64,000 nucleotides of DNA from Bradyrhizobium sp. CCH5-F6 (GCF_001556045.1 NZ_LSIC01000177.1:8285-72284); one strand, 5' to 3'. Counted from the stretch's first letter, positions 1-9,033 are shown. The notes: generated from the letters alone by a model not told the origin. A program made the numbers and translations.

Positions 1-435
1 CTGCCGCACGGCAATCCCAAGCGGCTGCACGGCCTGACCGACGTGCTCGCGCTCGGCGCCCGGATGGCGATGCGGCAACAGGGAACGGGCGCGCAGATGC
101 TGCTCGACTTGCTCCTGAAGCGCGCTGGCGCCTCGACGCGGGATCTGCGCCGCATCGAAACGCCAGCGCTGACCGGCCCTGATCTCGCCGAACTGGTCCG
201 CGCCGGCCAGGCCGATTGCGGCATCGCGACGCGCGCCGCGGCGCGCTCGGCCGGCCTCGATTTCGTGCCGCTGGTCTGGGAGAACCTCGACCTCGCGATG
301 CGGCAGCGCAGCTATTTCCGCCCCGCCATGCAGTCCCTGCTCCGCTTTCTGAATGAAAGGCGGCTGCGCCAGCGTGCCGAGGAACTGACCGGCTACGATC
401 CCTCGCCCGCAGGACAGATCCGCTTTTCGGCCTGA
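1..435 (+). CDS. C-terminal part of a PBP-like domain protein, probably a molybdate-type regulator
   Basis: The reading frame is open from the first base of the window, so the gene starts upstream and only its last 144 codons are seen. The segment RQQGTGAQMLLDLLLKRAG followed by an Ala/Gly/Asp-rich stretch and a FVPLVWENLDLAM motif matches the periplasmic-binding-protein-like domain (PF12727 type). That domain sits at the C-terminus of some helix-turn-helix regulators and molybdate-related proteins. No DNA-binding part is visible here, so the regulator role is inference from family architecture. It is followed by a 97-bp gap and a solute-binding protein gene on the same strand, which it could control. 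Confidence 0.6.
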   Translation: MPHGNPKRLHGLTDVLALGARMAMRQQGTGAQMLLDLLLKRAGASTRDLRRIETPALTGPDLAELVRAGQADCGIATRAAARSAGLDFVPLVWENLDLAMRQRSYFRPAMQSLLRFLNERRLRQRAEELTGYDPSPAGQIRFSA

Positions 436-532
436 CGTTGACGCCTGCCCCCGAATAGTTGCAAAAGAAACCAATTCAGCCGGGCATACCCGGGCAACGC
501 CGGCCAAAGAGCCGGATCAGGGGAGGACAAGC

Positions 533-1747
533 GTGAATCCAATCAGATTTGGACTGCCGGTCGCGGCCGCCTTGGTGGCGGCATTGCTGCCGGGTGCCGC
601 AATGGCGCAGGTCTCCGACGACGTCGTCAAGATCGGCGTGCTCACCGACATGAACGGCCCCGCCTCCGCGCCGACCGGCCAGGGCTCGGTGACCGCGGCG
701 CAGATGGCGATCGACGATTTCGGCGGCACCGTGCTCGGCAAGCCGATCAGCATCGTGATCGGCGACCACCAGCTCAAGGCCGATATCGGCGCCTCGCTCG
801 CGCGGCGCTGGTACGACATCGAGCAGGTCGACCTGATCGTCGACGTGCCGGTCTCCGCGGTCGGGCTCGCGGTGCAGAACATCGCCAACGAGAAGAAGCG
901 GCTGTTCATCACCCACTCCACCGGCACCGCGGATTTCCACGGCAAGTTCTGCTCGCCCTACGCGATCCAATGGGTGTTCGACACCCGCGCGCTCGCGGTC
1001 GGAACCGCGGACGCTGTGGTCAAGCGCGGCGGCGACAGCTGGTTCTTCATCACCGACGACTACGCCTTCGGTCATTCGCTGGAGCGCGACGCCTCCGCCG
1101 TCGTCACCGCCAATGGCGGCAAGGTGCTGGGCTCGGTGCGGCCGCCGCTGGCAACGCCCGACCTCTCCTCCTTCGTGCTGCAGGCCCAGGCCTCCAAGGC
1201 CAAGATCATCGGCATTGCCGCCGGTCCCCCCAACAACATGAACGAGATCAAGACCGGCGCCGAGTTCGGCGTGTTCAAGGGCGGCCAGCAGATGGCAGCG
1301 CTCCTGGCGCTGATCACCGACATCCACGGGCTCGGCCTGCAGGCCGCGCAAGGCCTGCTCCTGACCACGTCGTTCTACTGGGACATGGACGACAAGACCC
1401 GCGAATGGTCCAAGCGCTATTTCGCCAAGATGAACAAGATGCCGTCGATGTGGCAAGCCGGCGTCTATTCCAGTGTGATGCACTATCTCAACGCCATCAA
1501 GGAGACCGGCACCGACGATCCGCTCAAGGTGGCCGCGAAGATGCGCGAGAAGCCGATCGAGGATTTCTTCGCCCGCAACGGCAAACTGCGCGAGGACAAT
1601 CTGATGGTGCACGACCTCTGGCTCGTGCAGGTGAAGACGCCGGAGGAGAGCAAATATCCGTGGGACTATTACAAGATCCTCACGACGATCTCGGGCGACA
1701 AGGCGTTCGGTCCGCCGGACCCGGCCTGTGCGCTGGTGAAGAAGTGA
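533..1747 (+). CDS. ABC transporter substrate-binding protein, branched-chain amino acid type
   Basis: This 404-aa protein has a clear Sec signal peptide (hydrophobic residues about 8-24, cleavage after AMA). The mature chain begins VSDDVVKIGVLTDMNGP, the typical start of type I periplasmic binding proteins (Peripla_BP_6, LivK/AmiC-like). It would bind a small organic solute in the periplasm for an ABC importer. No permease or ATPase genes lie next to it, so it is an orphan binding protein and its ligand cannot be read from context. A GGGGAGGA ribosome-binding sequence lies about 5 bases before the chosen ATG. Confidence 0.85.
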   Translation: MNPIRFGLPVAAALVAALLPGAAMAQVSDDVVKIGVLTDMNGPASAPTGQGSVTAAQMAIDDFGGTVLGKPISIVIGDHQLKADIGASLARRWYDIEQVDLIVDVPVSAVGLAVQNIANEKKRLFITHSTGTADFHGKFCSPYAIQWVFDTRALAVGTADAVVKRGGDSWFFITDDYAFGHSLERDASAVVTANGGKVLGSVRPPLATPDLSSFVLQAQASKAKIIGIAAGPPNNMNEIKTGAEFGVFKGGQQMAALLALITDIHGLGLQAAQGLLLTTSFYWDMDDKTREWSKRYFAKMNKMPSMWQAGVYSSVMHYLNAIKETGTDDPLKVAAKMREKPIEDFFARNGKLREDNLMVHDLWLVQVKTPEESKYPWDYYKILTTISGDKAFGPPDPACALVKK

Positions 1748-1771
1748 CGGTGTAGCTGCGCTGACGATCCA

Positions 1772-1917
1772 CCCTCGCCCCTTGTGGGAGAGGGTGGCTG
1801 CGCGAAGCGCAGCCGGGTGAGGGGTTCTCTCCGCGAGTCGAACTCTCAATTTGTACGCGCGGAGAGAACCCCTCATCCGGCGCTTCGCGCCACTTTCTCC
1901 CACAGGGGGAGAAGGAA
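1772..1917. repeat. Large imperfect inverted repeat
   Basis: The left arm at 1772-1835 and the right arm at 1857-1917 are near-perfect reverse complements of about 60 bases, separated by about 21 bases. Each arm also contains a smaller GCGAAGCGC-type palindrome. It sits between two convergent genes and would fold into a long hairpin in either transcript, so it may end both. Its style matches the mosaic palindromic repeats scattered through Bradyrhizobium-type genomes, so it is more likely a mobile intergenic repeat than a dedicated terminator. Confidence 0.75.
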
Positions 1918-1926
1918 GTAAGCTCG

Positions 1927-2904
1927 CTATTTCACCACGCCGATCTCGCGGAAATACTTCATCACGCCCGGATGGATCAGCTCTGGCCTTGGCGCCGCCG
2001 CGACCGTGTTCGACGCGGTCGTCTCGCAGGCCTGGGTAAGCTTCCTGCAGAATGTCGCCTCGACGCCGTGCAGCGTCTTGGCAAGCCGATAGGCGACATC
2101 GTCGGGCAGATCCTCGCGCGTCAGCACGAAGCTCCACGACCCAAGCGAGGCGATCGGCGCGGTCTGGTTCGGATAGCTGCCAGCCGGCACGAGCAGCGGC
2201 TTGAGGAACGCATGCTTGGCGCGGATGCGCGTCATCTCTTCGACATCAGGCGCGATGAAGCGCGCGCCTGACGCGCTCGAGGCGACCGCGGCAAAGCCGG
2301 GCCAGCCGATGCCGGCGCCCCACAGCGCGGCAACGCGGCCATCCTCGACCATCGCCGGGCCGTCGCCGGCGCGGTCGAGATAGACCGCCCTGAAGTCCTC
2401 GTCCTGCTTCAGGCCGAGCCCGTCCAGCACGTAGCGCGACAGGATCGGCAGGCCCGAGCCCTTCGCGCCGAACGCGACGGGCTGACCGACGAGATCGCGG
2501 ATCGTCCTGTAGGGACTGTCCGCACGCACCACGAACATGCCGGGGTTGGAATAGATCGCGGTGAGGATCTTCAGCCGCACGGGTGCGCGGCCGATGCCGG
2601 CAAAGGCCTCATAGGCCGGCTCGCCCGCGACCAGTGCGAGATCGAGCTCGCCCTTCTCCAGCAGCGGGATGTTCTCGCTGCTGCCCTTGGTGTTGCGGGG
2701 TGCGATCGACATTTGCGGATCGGCCGCGTTCATCACCTCGGCAAAGGCGTTGCCATAGAGCGGGAAGCCGCCGCCCGGCGTCGCGGTGCCCAGGCTGATC
2801 GTGGGGCTGATCGTTGGGGTCGGAATGGCCGTGCCTCCGGTTTGCGCGGCGGCGGGGCTCGAGAGCAACGCCGCCCCGATGAGGATGGGAATCGCTAATT
2901 TCAT
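1927..2904 (-). CDS. TAXI-family TRAP transporter solute-binding subunit
   Basis: This 325-aa exported protein has a signal peptide ending near AAAQ at residue 21. The mature part shows the TAXI-family layout: ISLGTATPGGGFPLYGNAFAE at the N-terminus, then NTKGSSENIPLLEKGELDLALV and later PVAFGAKGSGLPILSRYVL. TAXI proteins capture organic anions in the periplasm for TRAP-type secondary transporters. No fused DctQM permease gene is nearby, so this is another orphan receptor. It is convergent with the upstream binding-protein gene and divergent from the next gene. Confidence 0.85.
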   Translation of the reverse strand: MKLAIPILIGAALLSSPAAAQTGGTAIPTPTISPTISLGTATPGGGFPLYGNAFAEVMNAADPQMSIAPRNTKGSSENIPLLEKGELDLALVAGEPAYEAFAGIGRAPVRLKILTAIYSNPGMFVVRADSPYRTIRDLVGQPVAFGAKGSGLPILSRYVLDGLGLKQDEDFRAVYLDRAGDGPAMVEDGRVAALWGAGIGWPGFAAVASSASGARFIAPDVEEMTRIRAKHAFLKPLLVPAGSYPNQTAPIASLGSWSFVLTREDLPDDVAYRLAKTLHGVEATFCRKLTQACETTASNTVAAAPRPELIHPGVMKYFREIGVVK

Positions 2905-3009
2905 GATCGCTCCCGATGACCTGCGTCAACACCGACTTGCGACGATGTAGGCAGCGCCCCGATTTTGTGAAAGCATGCAGCCAACGACAATAAATCAACG
3001 GGAGGCATC

Positions 3010-3984
3010 ATGTTGCGGACTTTGCGTAACGGTTTGTTCGGGCTCGCAGTTCTCTTTGGTCTTTTCAGCGCCACACCACCCGCCTCCGCCGCCTATCCCG
3101 ACCGCCCCATACATTGGCTGATCGGCTTCTCCGCCGGAGGCCCGGTCGACATCGTTGCGCGGATCATGGCGCAGTGGCTGTCGGAGCGGCTCGGGCAGCA
3201 GGTCATCGTCGAGAACCGCACCGGCTCCGGCGGCAACATCGCCGCCGCCGCCGCGATCTCCTCGCCGCCGGACGGCTACACGCTGCTGTTCGTCGCGCCC
3301 AACAACGCGATCTCGACCTCGCTCTACAAGAAGCTGCCGTTCGACTTCCTGCGCGACACCGTGCCGGTCGCGAGCATCATGCAGCTCACCAACATGCTGG
3401 TCGTCTCCAACGCGTTTCCCCCCAAGACGGTTCAGGAGTTCATCGACTATTGCAAGGCCAATCCCGGCAAGATCTCCTTTGCCTCGTCCGGCAACGGCAC
3501 CTCGGTGCACATGTCGGCCGAGCTGTTCAAGGTGATGACGAAGTGCGACATGGTGCACGTGCCCTATCGTGGCTCGGCCGTCGCCTTCCCCGACATCATC
3601 TCCAACAAGGTGCAGCTGATTTTCGACAACCTGCCTTCCGCCATGGAGCAGGTGAAAGGCGGCAATGTCCGCGCGCTCGGCGTGACCTCGCCGCAGCGCT
3701 GGCCGAGCGTGCCCGACGTGCCCGCGATCGCCGAGACTGTGCCGGGCTTCGAGTCGGTCGGCTTCTACGGCATCTCCGCGCCGAAGGGCACGCCGCCCGA
3801 GGTGATCGAGACCCTCAACAAGGCCGTCGGCGAAGCGCTGAAGGATCCCAAGCTGGTGGCAAAGCTCGCCGAGACCGGCGGCATCCCCAAGCCGATGACC
3901 CCGGCCGAGTTCGGCAAGCTGGTCGCGAGCGAGACCGAGAAGTGGCGCAAGGTGGTCGAGTTCGCCGGGGTCTCGGTGGACTAG
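3010..3984 (+). CDS. Bug-family (TctC-like) tricarboxylate transporter substrate-binding protein
   Basis: At 324 aa it has the usual length of the Bug family. The signal peptide ends near ASA at residue 28. The mature start YPDRPIHWLIGFSAGGPVD is the family's first ligand loop, and ENRTGSGGNIAAAAA is the second. Bug proteins bind carboxylates or other small acids in the periplasm and usually work with TctA/TctB membrane proteins, which are absent here. It starts with a GGGAGGCATC ribosome-binding stretch. A strong hairpin follows the stop codon. The ligand is unknown. Confidence 0.88.
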   Translation: MLRTLRNGLFGLAVLFGLFSATPPASAAYPDRPIHWLIGFSAGGPVDIVARIMAQWLSERLGQQVIVENRTGSGGNIAAAAAISSPPDGYTLLFVAPNNAISTSLYKKLPFDFLRDTVPVASIMQLTNMLVVSNAFPPKTVQEFIDYCKANPGKISFASSGNGTSVHMSAELFKVMTKCDMVHVPYRGSAVAFPDIISNKVQLIFDNLPSAMEQVKGGNVRALGVTSPQRWPSVPDVPAIAETVPGFESVGFYGISAPKGTPPEVIETLNKAVGEALKDPKLVAKLAETGGIPKPMTPAEFGKLVASETEKWRKVVEFAGVSVD

Positions 3985-4025
3985 GCAGCGGCCCCTCGGC
4001 GGCGGCTGGCGCTCGCCGGCACGAC

Positions 4026-4055
4026 GTTTGAGGGGGCCGAGAGGCCCTCTCAAAC
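4026..4055 (+). terminator. Strong stem-loop after the Bug-protein gene
   Basis: GTTTGAGGGGGCC pairs with GGCCCTCTCAAAC over 13 positions with one G-T wobble and a GAGA loop. It lies about 40 bases after the stop at 3984. There is no U-tract, so it is a probable transcript-end hairpin, not a textbook intrinsic terminator. Confidence 0.55.
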
Positions 4056-4399
4056 CAATATGCGCGAAAACAACCCCATGCACAGTAGAAGACTCGTGCA
4101 ATCACAGGGGCTTACGGAGTCACCAAAGCGGCACCGGCCGGATGACCGCCGGGCCGTTTTGACTTGTCGGGCAAAACAGTGGCAGAATGCGATTATTCCG
4201 AATTCAGTGATCGTCCGCGCGCAGCGTGTTTCGCGCAGCCGCGGCGTTCCGCACGATCAGGCCGCTTTGTTCGGCGCGTTGACTGACGCAACCCGGGACC
4301 CCTTCGCCTTGAAAACGCTTGAGGATTGCACCCCCGCCTCAGGCCCTGTAAACGAACCGCGCACCGTTGCCGGCCGCCCCTCGCGGCCGCCTCGCGGCG
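4056..4399. other. Non-coding stretch upstream of the tRNA gene
   Basis: I see no credible gene here; open frames crossing it run into the tRNA. TTGACT hexamers at 4159-4164 and 4279-4284 could serve as -35 elements for the tRNA. For the first, CAGAAT at 4183-4188 is a weak -10 at 18-bp spacing. The true tRNA promoter is not certain. Confidence 0.4.
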
Positions 4400-4475
4400 G
4401 GGCCTGTAGCTCAATGGTTAGAGCCGGCCGCTCATAACGGTCTGGTTGCAGGTTCGAGTCCTGCCGGGCCCACCA
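4400..4475 (+). tRNA. tRNA with anticodon CAU (Ile2 or elongator Met)
   Basis: A full cloverleaf can be drawn. The acceptor stem GGGCCTG pairs with CGGGCCC, the D stem GCTC with GAGC, and the anticodon stem GGCCG with CGGTC around the loop CTCATAA. The T arm contains GGTTCGAGTCC and a CCA end is encoded. The anticodon is CAU. The TTGG-type variable region and general look are closer to the lysidine-modified tRNA-Ile2 than to elongator tRNA-Met, but I cannot settle this by eye. Its 3' part is duplicated at 14770-14822, which marks it as an integration target. Confidence 0.93.
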
Positions 4476-4481
4476 AAAAAA
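4429..4481 (+). repeat. Direct repeat, copy 1 (attL-like) inside the intact tRNA
   Basis: These 53 bases run from the anticodon stem through the encoded CCA and into the A-run. They are identical base for base to 14770-14822. A direct repeat of a tRNA 3' end on both sides of a DNA segment is the classic trace of site-specific integration by a tRNA-targeting recombinase. This copy belongs to the intact tRNA. Confidence 0.88.
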
Positions 4482-4631
4482 ATCAGCAGGTTATCACATC
4501 TCTTTTGCCATTCGTCAGTCCACCGCACCAGAAACGCCTCGCCTGTCGCCATCGACATACATTGGCAATCGGCAAGCTACAGCTTCACAGGCGGCCTGCC
4601 ACGGCTTCTCCGCGTGATCGTCGATTCGGCG

Positions 4632-4651
4632 GCCCTTTCGCGAGAAAGGGC
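4632..4651 (-). terminator. Hairpin at the end of the island operon
   Basis: GCCCTTTC pairs perfectly with GAAAGGGC around a GCGA loop. It touches the stop codon of the amidase gene, the last gene of the leftward operon. There is no long U-tract on the minus-strand side. Confidence 0.55.
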
Positions 4652-5970
4652 TATGCAGTATGCGAATGTCCTCGCAGCAGCGTATCTACACTGGCCGCGA
4701 TCTCCACCAAGCGCCGGTCGGCGTTTCTACGTCCGATCAGCATTAGGCCGACGGGAAGGCCGTCGAGCGGCAACGGCAGCGAAATCGACGGACAGTCGAG
4801 CAAGTTGGCGACGCGCGGATTGCGCAGCAGCAGGCCATTGAGCTCATGGAACGCCGCATCCTCTGCAACGGAGGAAATCAGCGGCGCGCGGATTGGCGTC
4901 GTCGGCAGGACGAACACCTCGTTGTTGCCGAAGGACTGTTCGAAGGATCGGATCGCCGCCTGCCGCAGCCGCACCATACGCACATAGTCCGTGCCGAGAA
5001 TGCGGGCCCCGGCTTCGACGCGTACGCGTGTACGGGAATCGACCTCATCCAGGTCCGAGAACCCCAGACTGCGCAGCGTCGCGCCGACCTCGATCGACGG
5101 GAAGGTGCCGATCTTGTCGATCTGGGCAAGATCGTCGAGAGCGGCCTCGATGGTCCCCTCCTTGATCTGCAAGCCGCCGGATCGAAGCCACTCCATGGCC
5201 TTCTCGAACGCAGCGAGCACCTCGGGTTCGCATCGATCGAACAGGCGCCCGCGGGCAACCACAAGGCGGAAGGTGCCGGGAGATGCCAGCCGCAGCCGCG
5301 ACGGCGCGCCTTCACCTGAAAGCACCTGATCAGCCACAAAGCAATCGGCGACGTTCGTGGCGATCGGGCCGATCGTATCGAGGCTCGAGGATAGCGAGAA
5401 TGCGCCGGTGGTCGGCACGAATCCACTGGTCGGCTTGAAACCGACCGCGCCCGACAACGCAGCTGGAATTCGAAGAGAACCGCCGGCGTCAGTGCCGATG
5501 GCGAGATCTGCCATGCCTGCGATCACCGACACCACGGCGCCCGATGAAGAGCCCCCAGGAACGCGGGTGCGATCCCGCGGATTGGGCGGCATCCCGTCAT
5601 GCGGATTCGTACCCAGCGCAGAGAAGGCGAACTCGGTCATCTGCGTCTTGCCGATAACGATGGCACCCGCAGCCCGCAACCGCTTCACGACCTCGGCATC
5701 TTCAATGGCCGGTGCCAAACGACGCAGAACAGCCGACCCGGAGCTCGTGACTGTGCCGGCGACGTCGAACAACGCCTTTACCGAAACGATGCGGCCATCG
5801 AGCGGACCGCGGGGCGTTCCGGCGGCGACGCGACGATCCGCCGCCTCGGCCTCCCACCGGGCGCTGTCTGCAAACACAGTCGTGAAGACGTTCTGAGCTT
5901 CCGGCGATTGGATGCGCGCAATTGCCCCCTCGAGCCGCGCGACGGCGGAAGGTTGCGATCGATCCTGCAT
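4651..5970 (-). CDS. Amidase of the amidase-signature family
   Basis: The 439-aa protein has the amidase-signature Ser-cisSer-Lys triad. Lys65 lies in IVSVKALFD, the cis-Ser in VPGGSSSGAV (about 142) and the nucleophile Ser165 in GTDAGGSLRIPA. These enzymes hydrolyse carboxamides in the cytoplasm, and GatA, AtzE and allophanate hydrolase share the fold. The neighbours (monooxygenase, ABC importer, DUF2848 protein) point to a catabolic amide, not to the Glu-tRNA amidotransferase role. No GatB or GatC partner is near. It is the last gene of the island operon, 34 bp after the DUF2848 gene. The substrate is unknown. Confidence 0.88.
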   Translation of the reverse strand: MQDRSQPSAVARLEGAIARIQSPEAQNVFTTVFADSARWEAEAADRRVAAGTPRGPLDGRIVSVKALFDVAGTVTSSGSAVLRRLAPAIEDAEVVKRLRAAGAIVIGKTQMTEFAFSALGTNPHDGMPPNPRDRTRVPGGSSSGAVVSVIAGMADLAIGTDAGGSLRIPAALSGAVGFKPTSGFVPTTGAFSLSSSLDTIGPIATNVADCFVADQVLSGEGAPSRLRLASPGTFRLVVARGRLFDRCEPEVLAAFEKAMEWLRSGGLQIKEGTIEAALDDLAQIDKIGTFPSIEVGATLRSLGFSDLDEVDSRTRVRVEAGARILGTDYVRMVRLRQAAIRSFEQSFGNNEVFVLPTTPIRAPLISSVAEDAAFHELNGLLLRNPRVANLLDCPSISLPLPLDGLPVGLMLIGRRNADRRLVEIAASVDTLLRGHSHTA

Positions 5971-6004
5971 TGCTGATATGGCCTGGCGCTTGAGACGAGG
6001 AACG

Positions 6005-6697
6005 TCAGGAGACGACTGGCAGGACGTCGACGTCGTAGCTATGGGTCAAGGACCGGTTAAGGACCGGATCCCTCAGCTCCATCTCGAAGCGCATCCCCGG
6101 CCGAATGCCGCCGATCGCGCCCGGCGTTCCGCAGAACATCAACGTGCCGGCCGCCAGCATGTCGGTCCCGGTGTAGCGACGAATGAGATCTCGCGGTGTC
6201 TTGAGCGAGGACACCGAGCTCTCCTGGTAGAGAACCCGTTCCCCATCGACTGTCGCCCACGAACGAAGGACCAGCTCATCCCAATGTCCCTCGACATCTG
6301 CATATGCCCAGAGCTGAGGGCCGACCGGCTTGCCGCAGAGCTGTTTCGAAAGAGCAATGCCCGACGCTTCCGCCTTGCGGTCGGTATGATCGGAACCGAT
6401 GCCGACCCAAAGCCCGTCGGCCATGGCGACAATCACTGGCTCGACCTCGCCGGAACTGTCCGGGCCAAGGACGGTCAGCCGGCTGTCCTGGGTCAAGGTT
6501 TGCGCAGCGACGCGATAATAGAGCGGTGTCGTCGACGGGCGCGGAATGCCGAGCGCGGCGAGCTCCTCGATATGGTGCTCGATCGCCGCCGCGTCCCTGC
6601 CCGCCCAGCCCGCGATGACGAGGGACTCGATCTCCACAGCAATGCGGTCGGTCCGGTCATTCGCGAGGCGTTCAAATTGCAGCAACATGGAATTCAC
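6005..6697 (-). CDS. DUF2848 family protein, fumarylacetoacetate-hydrolase-like
   Basis: This 230-aa protein resembles the DUF2848 family: GIGSDHTDRKAEA in the middle, ALSKQLCGKPVGPQLW after it, and GTLMFCGTPGAIGGIRPG near the end. The last element recalls the FAH-fold metal site. The function of DUF2848 is not established. FAH-fold relatives cleave C-C bonds or decarboxylate and hydrate 2-keto acids. Its start overlaps the end of the ATPase gene by 26 bp, so the genes are co-translated. In this operon it probably handles a product made by the monooxygenase or the amidase. Met at 6688 is an alternative start. Confidence 0.72.
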   Translation of the reverse strand: MNSMLLQFERLANDRTDRIAVEIESLVIAGWAGRDAAAIEHHIEELAALGIPRPSTTPLYYRVAAQTLTQDSRLTVLGPDSSGEVEPVIVAMADGLWVGIGSDHTDRKAEASGIALSKQLCGKPVGPQLWAYADVEGHWDELVLRSWATVDGERVLYQESSVSSLKTPRDLIRRYTGTDMLAAGTLMFCGTPGAIGGIRPGMRFEMELRDPVLNRSLTHSYDVDVLPVVS

Positions 6698-7364
6698 TAT
6701 CCTTGGTCGATGTGGTCAGGATTTCGCCGCGCTCGATCTGCAGCGTCCTGTCGGCGATCCGGTCGAGTAGCGCGGGCGACGATTCGGTGATCAGCATGGC
6801 CAGCTCGGGCCGATGCTTGCGCAATTCGCCGAGTGTCCGCGCATAGTCGAGCGCAAGGGCCGGCGCCAGACCCTGGAAGGGCTCGTCGAGCAGCAGCACT
6901 TTGCGTGCCACCGTCAGCGCACGGCCCAGCGCGACCATCTTCCCCTGCCCTCCGGAAACGCCGCCTGCGAGCCGGGACCGCATCACGTGCAATTCGGGCA
7001 GTAACTGGTAGATCTCATCGAGCGTGCGTGCGATCTCGGCACGGTCGAGCTTCAGCGCCAGCGCCGGGAGGCGGATGTTCTCCTCCACGCTCAGCTCCGG
7101 AATCAGGCGCCGGTCCTCCGGCGCATATCCAATCCCGGCGCGGGCGCGGGTGTGGGCAGGCCTGCTGCCGAGATCGTCGGCATCGAGGCGGACCAACCCC
7201 TCGTCAAGCGCGATGAGGCCCATGATTGCGCGCAGCGTCGTGGTCTTGCCGGCGCCATTGCGCCCGATCAACACCGTGGTCTTGCGCGCGATGATCTCGC
7301 AACTGACGCCGCGCAGCACACGAACGCCCTCGATCGAGACGCTGACCTTGTCGAGCCTGAGCAT
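6672..7364 (-). CDS. Branched-chain-type ABC transporter ATP-binding protein (LivF-like)
   Basis: At 230 aa it has the usual LivF length. It shows Walker A GRNGAGKTT, the signature GGVSGGQGKMVALGRAL and Walker B VLLLDEPFQGLAP, and energises uptake at the inner membrane. Its start shares one base with the stop of the LivG-like gene, and its end overlaps the DUF2848 gene, so it is embedded in the operon. The island carries one full importer (LivK, H, M, G, F types), unlike the orphan binding proteins elsewhere in the window. Confidence 0.92.
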   Translation of the reverse strand: MLRLDKVSVSIEGVRVLRGVSCEIIARKTTVLIGRNGAGKTTTLRAIMGLIALDEGLVRLDADDLGSRPAHTRARAGIGYAPEDRRLIPELSVEENIRLPALALKLDRAEIARTLDEIYQLLPELHVMRSRLAGGVSGGQGKMVALGRALTVARKVLLLDEPFQGLAPALALDYARTLGELRKHRPELAMLITESSPALLDRIADRTLQIERGEILTTSTKDSEFHVAAI

Positions 7365-8110
7365 CAGGCGACCCCTACGACACGTTGGCGCACTTGCGCA
7401 TTGCTGAACACTTCGTCGGGCCGGCCCTCAGCCATGATGTTGCCGGCGTTCCACACCAGGACGCGGCTGGCGTAACGCGCAACCACGTCCATGTCGTGCT
7501 CCACGAACAGTGCGGTGATGCGGCGCTGGCGCAGCGCACTCATGAGCGCCTCCATCAGCGGAAATCGTTCGAGAGCGCTCACCCCGCTGGTCGGCTCGTC
7601 GAGCAGCAGGAGCCGAGGCTTCAGGGCCAGCGCAACCGCTATGTCCAGCAGCTTGCGATGGCCTTCGGGAAGCGTGCTGCTGATCCGGTCGGCATCGTCG
7701 GCGAGCCCGACCAGGTCGAGCAGCGCCCTCGCCTCGTCACGCCGCCTCGCCGTTTCGAGCGGCTGCACCACGCTCCACAGACCATCGGTTGCAGCCAGGG
7801 CCAGCATCATGTTGTCGATCACGCGCTGTGCGGAGAAGAGCTGCGGGATCTGGAATGCGCGGGCGACGCCGCGGCGCGCGATCGCGCGTGGGGACAGATG
7901 GGTGATATCGTGACCGTCGAGCAAGACGTTGCCCGATCTCGGACGGATATAACCCGTGCAAATGTTGAGTAGCGTCGTCTTGCCCGACCCGTTCGGACCG
8001 ATGATCGCGAGGAACTCGCCGTCATGGATCGCGATGCTGACGTCGTCGGCGGCCTTGACGCCGTTGAATGCAACTTGAAGGCCCCTGGCTTCCAGGATGG
8101 GAGGCGTCAT
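7364..8110 (-). CDS. Branched-chain-type ABC transporter ATP-binding protein (LivG-like)
   Basis: The frame is open further upstream, but the ATG at 8110 (MTPPILEARGLQ) overlaps the permease stop as ATGA and gives 248 aa, normal for LivG. Walker A is GPNGSGKTT, the signature-region motif is LPEGHRKLLDIAVAL and Walker B is LLLLDEPTSGV. The LPEG form of the signature is usual in LivG proteins. It is the second ATPase of the island importer. Confidence 0.92.
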   Translation of the reverse strand: MTPPILEARGLQVAFNGVKAADDVSIAIHDGEFLAIIGPNGSGKTTLLNICTGYIRPRSGNVLLDGHDITHLSPRAIARRGVARAFQIPQLFSAQRVIDNMMLALAATDGLWSVVQPLETARRRDEARALLDLVGLADDADRISSTLPEGHRKLLDIAVALALKPRLLLLDEPTSGVSALERFPLMEALMSALRQRRITALFVEHDMDVVARYASRVLVWNAGNIMAEGRPDEVFSNAQVRQRVVGVA

Positions 8111-9033
8111 AGGCTCGTCGCCTCCTTGCGCGCGAACAATCCATAGATCCCTTGCGGCATGAACATGATCACGATGATCAGCGTCATGCCCACGATCAAA
8201 TTCCAGGAATCGGTGACGGTGACCGCGGCGCTGTGCAGCAATTCCAGGAACAAGGCCCCGATGAACGCGCCCGGCACGCCGCCGATGCCGCCGAGCACGG
8301 CGATCAGCACGAGGTGGCCGGATGCGGTCCAGAACGCGAAATCCGGGACCACGCGGCCGATTGCAAAGCTGGCGATCGCGCCGCCGAGGCCGGCGAGCGC
8401 CGCCGAGACGACATAGGCGATCAGCAGAACCGCCCAGACCGGGATGCCCAGATATTCGAGCCGGATCTCGTTGGTATGGACCGCCGAGAGCGCGTGACCG
8501 AGCGGGCTGTTCAGGTAGCGCTGCACGGCCAGACCGACGAGCACCATCAGCACCAGGCTGAGGTAGAACAGCACGCTCTTGAAGGCCGGCTCGCCAAGGA
8601 CGACGCCAAACACAGCCGGAACCGGCACAGGCATGCCGTCGGTCCCGCCGGTGACGCCGTACAGCTTGGCACACAGCGCGTAAAACACCATAGAGACAGC
8701 GAGGTTCAGCATCGCGAAGAAGATTGCGCGATAGCGGACGAGAAACGATCCGACCGCAGCGCCCACGAGCGCCCCGCCCAGCACTGAGAGGATCAGCAGC
8801 AGCCCAAGGTCGTCGACGCCGGCACGTGCCAGAAACGCGACCGTATAAGCGCTCGCTGCAAAGAACATCGCATGGCCGATCGATATCAGTCCGGCGCGGA
8901 GCAGCACAGCGACGCCGAGCGCCGCAAACCCCTTGGCTATGGCAAGCGTTAGGACGAATTGAAGCCAGGGCGCGGCCAGAGGCAGCAGCGCGAGGACGAG
9001 GACCGCCGCGGCGGCAATGATCGTTGGCATCAT
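8107..9033 (-). CDS. Branched-chain-type ABC transporter permease (LivM-like)
   Basis: The 308-aa protein is hydrophobic throughout, with about eight to nine membrane helices. It contains the LivM-type motif GLISIGHAMFFAASAYTVAF and a conserved loop near SPLGHALSAVHTNEIRLEYLG. It forms the membrane channel together with the LivH-like protein. Both ends overlap neighbouring genes by 4 bp, so translation is coupled along the importer genes. Confidence 0.92.
   Translation of the reverse strand: MMPTIIAAAAVLVLALLPLAAPWLQFVLTLAIAKGFAALGVAVLLRAGLISIGHAMFFAASAYTVAFLARAGVDDLGLLLILSVLGGALVGAAVGSFLVRYRAIFFAMLNLAVSMVFYALCAKLYGVTGGTDGMPVPVPAVFGVVLGEPAFKSVLFYLSLVLMVLVGLAVQRYLNSPLGHALSAVHTNEIRLEYLGIPVWAVLLIAYVVSAALAGLGGAIASFAIGRVVPDFAFWTASGHLVLIAVLGGIGGVPGAFIGALFLELLHSAAVTVTDSWNLIVGMTLIIVIMFMPQGIYGLFARKEATSL

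Noticed and set aside
4060..4987. Forward ORFs running through the tRNA gene
   Set aside because: They overlap the tRNA and the amidase gene on the other strand and have no domain or ribosome-binding evidence.
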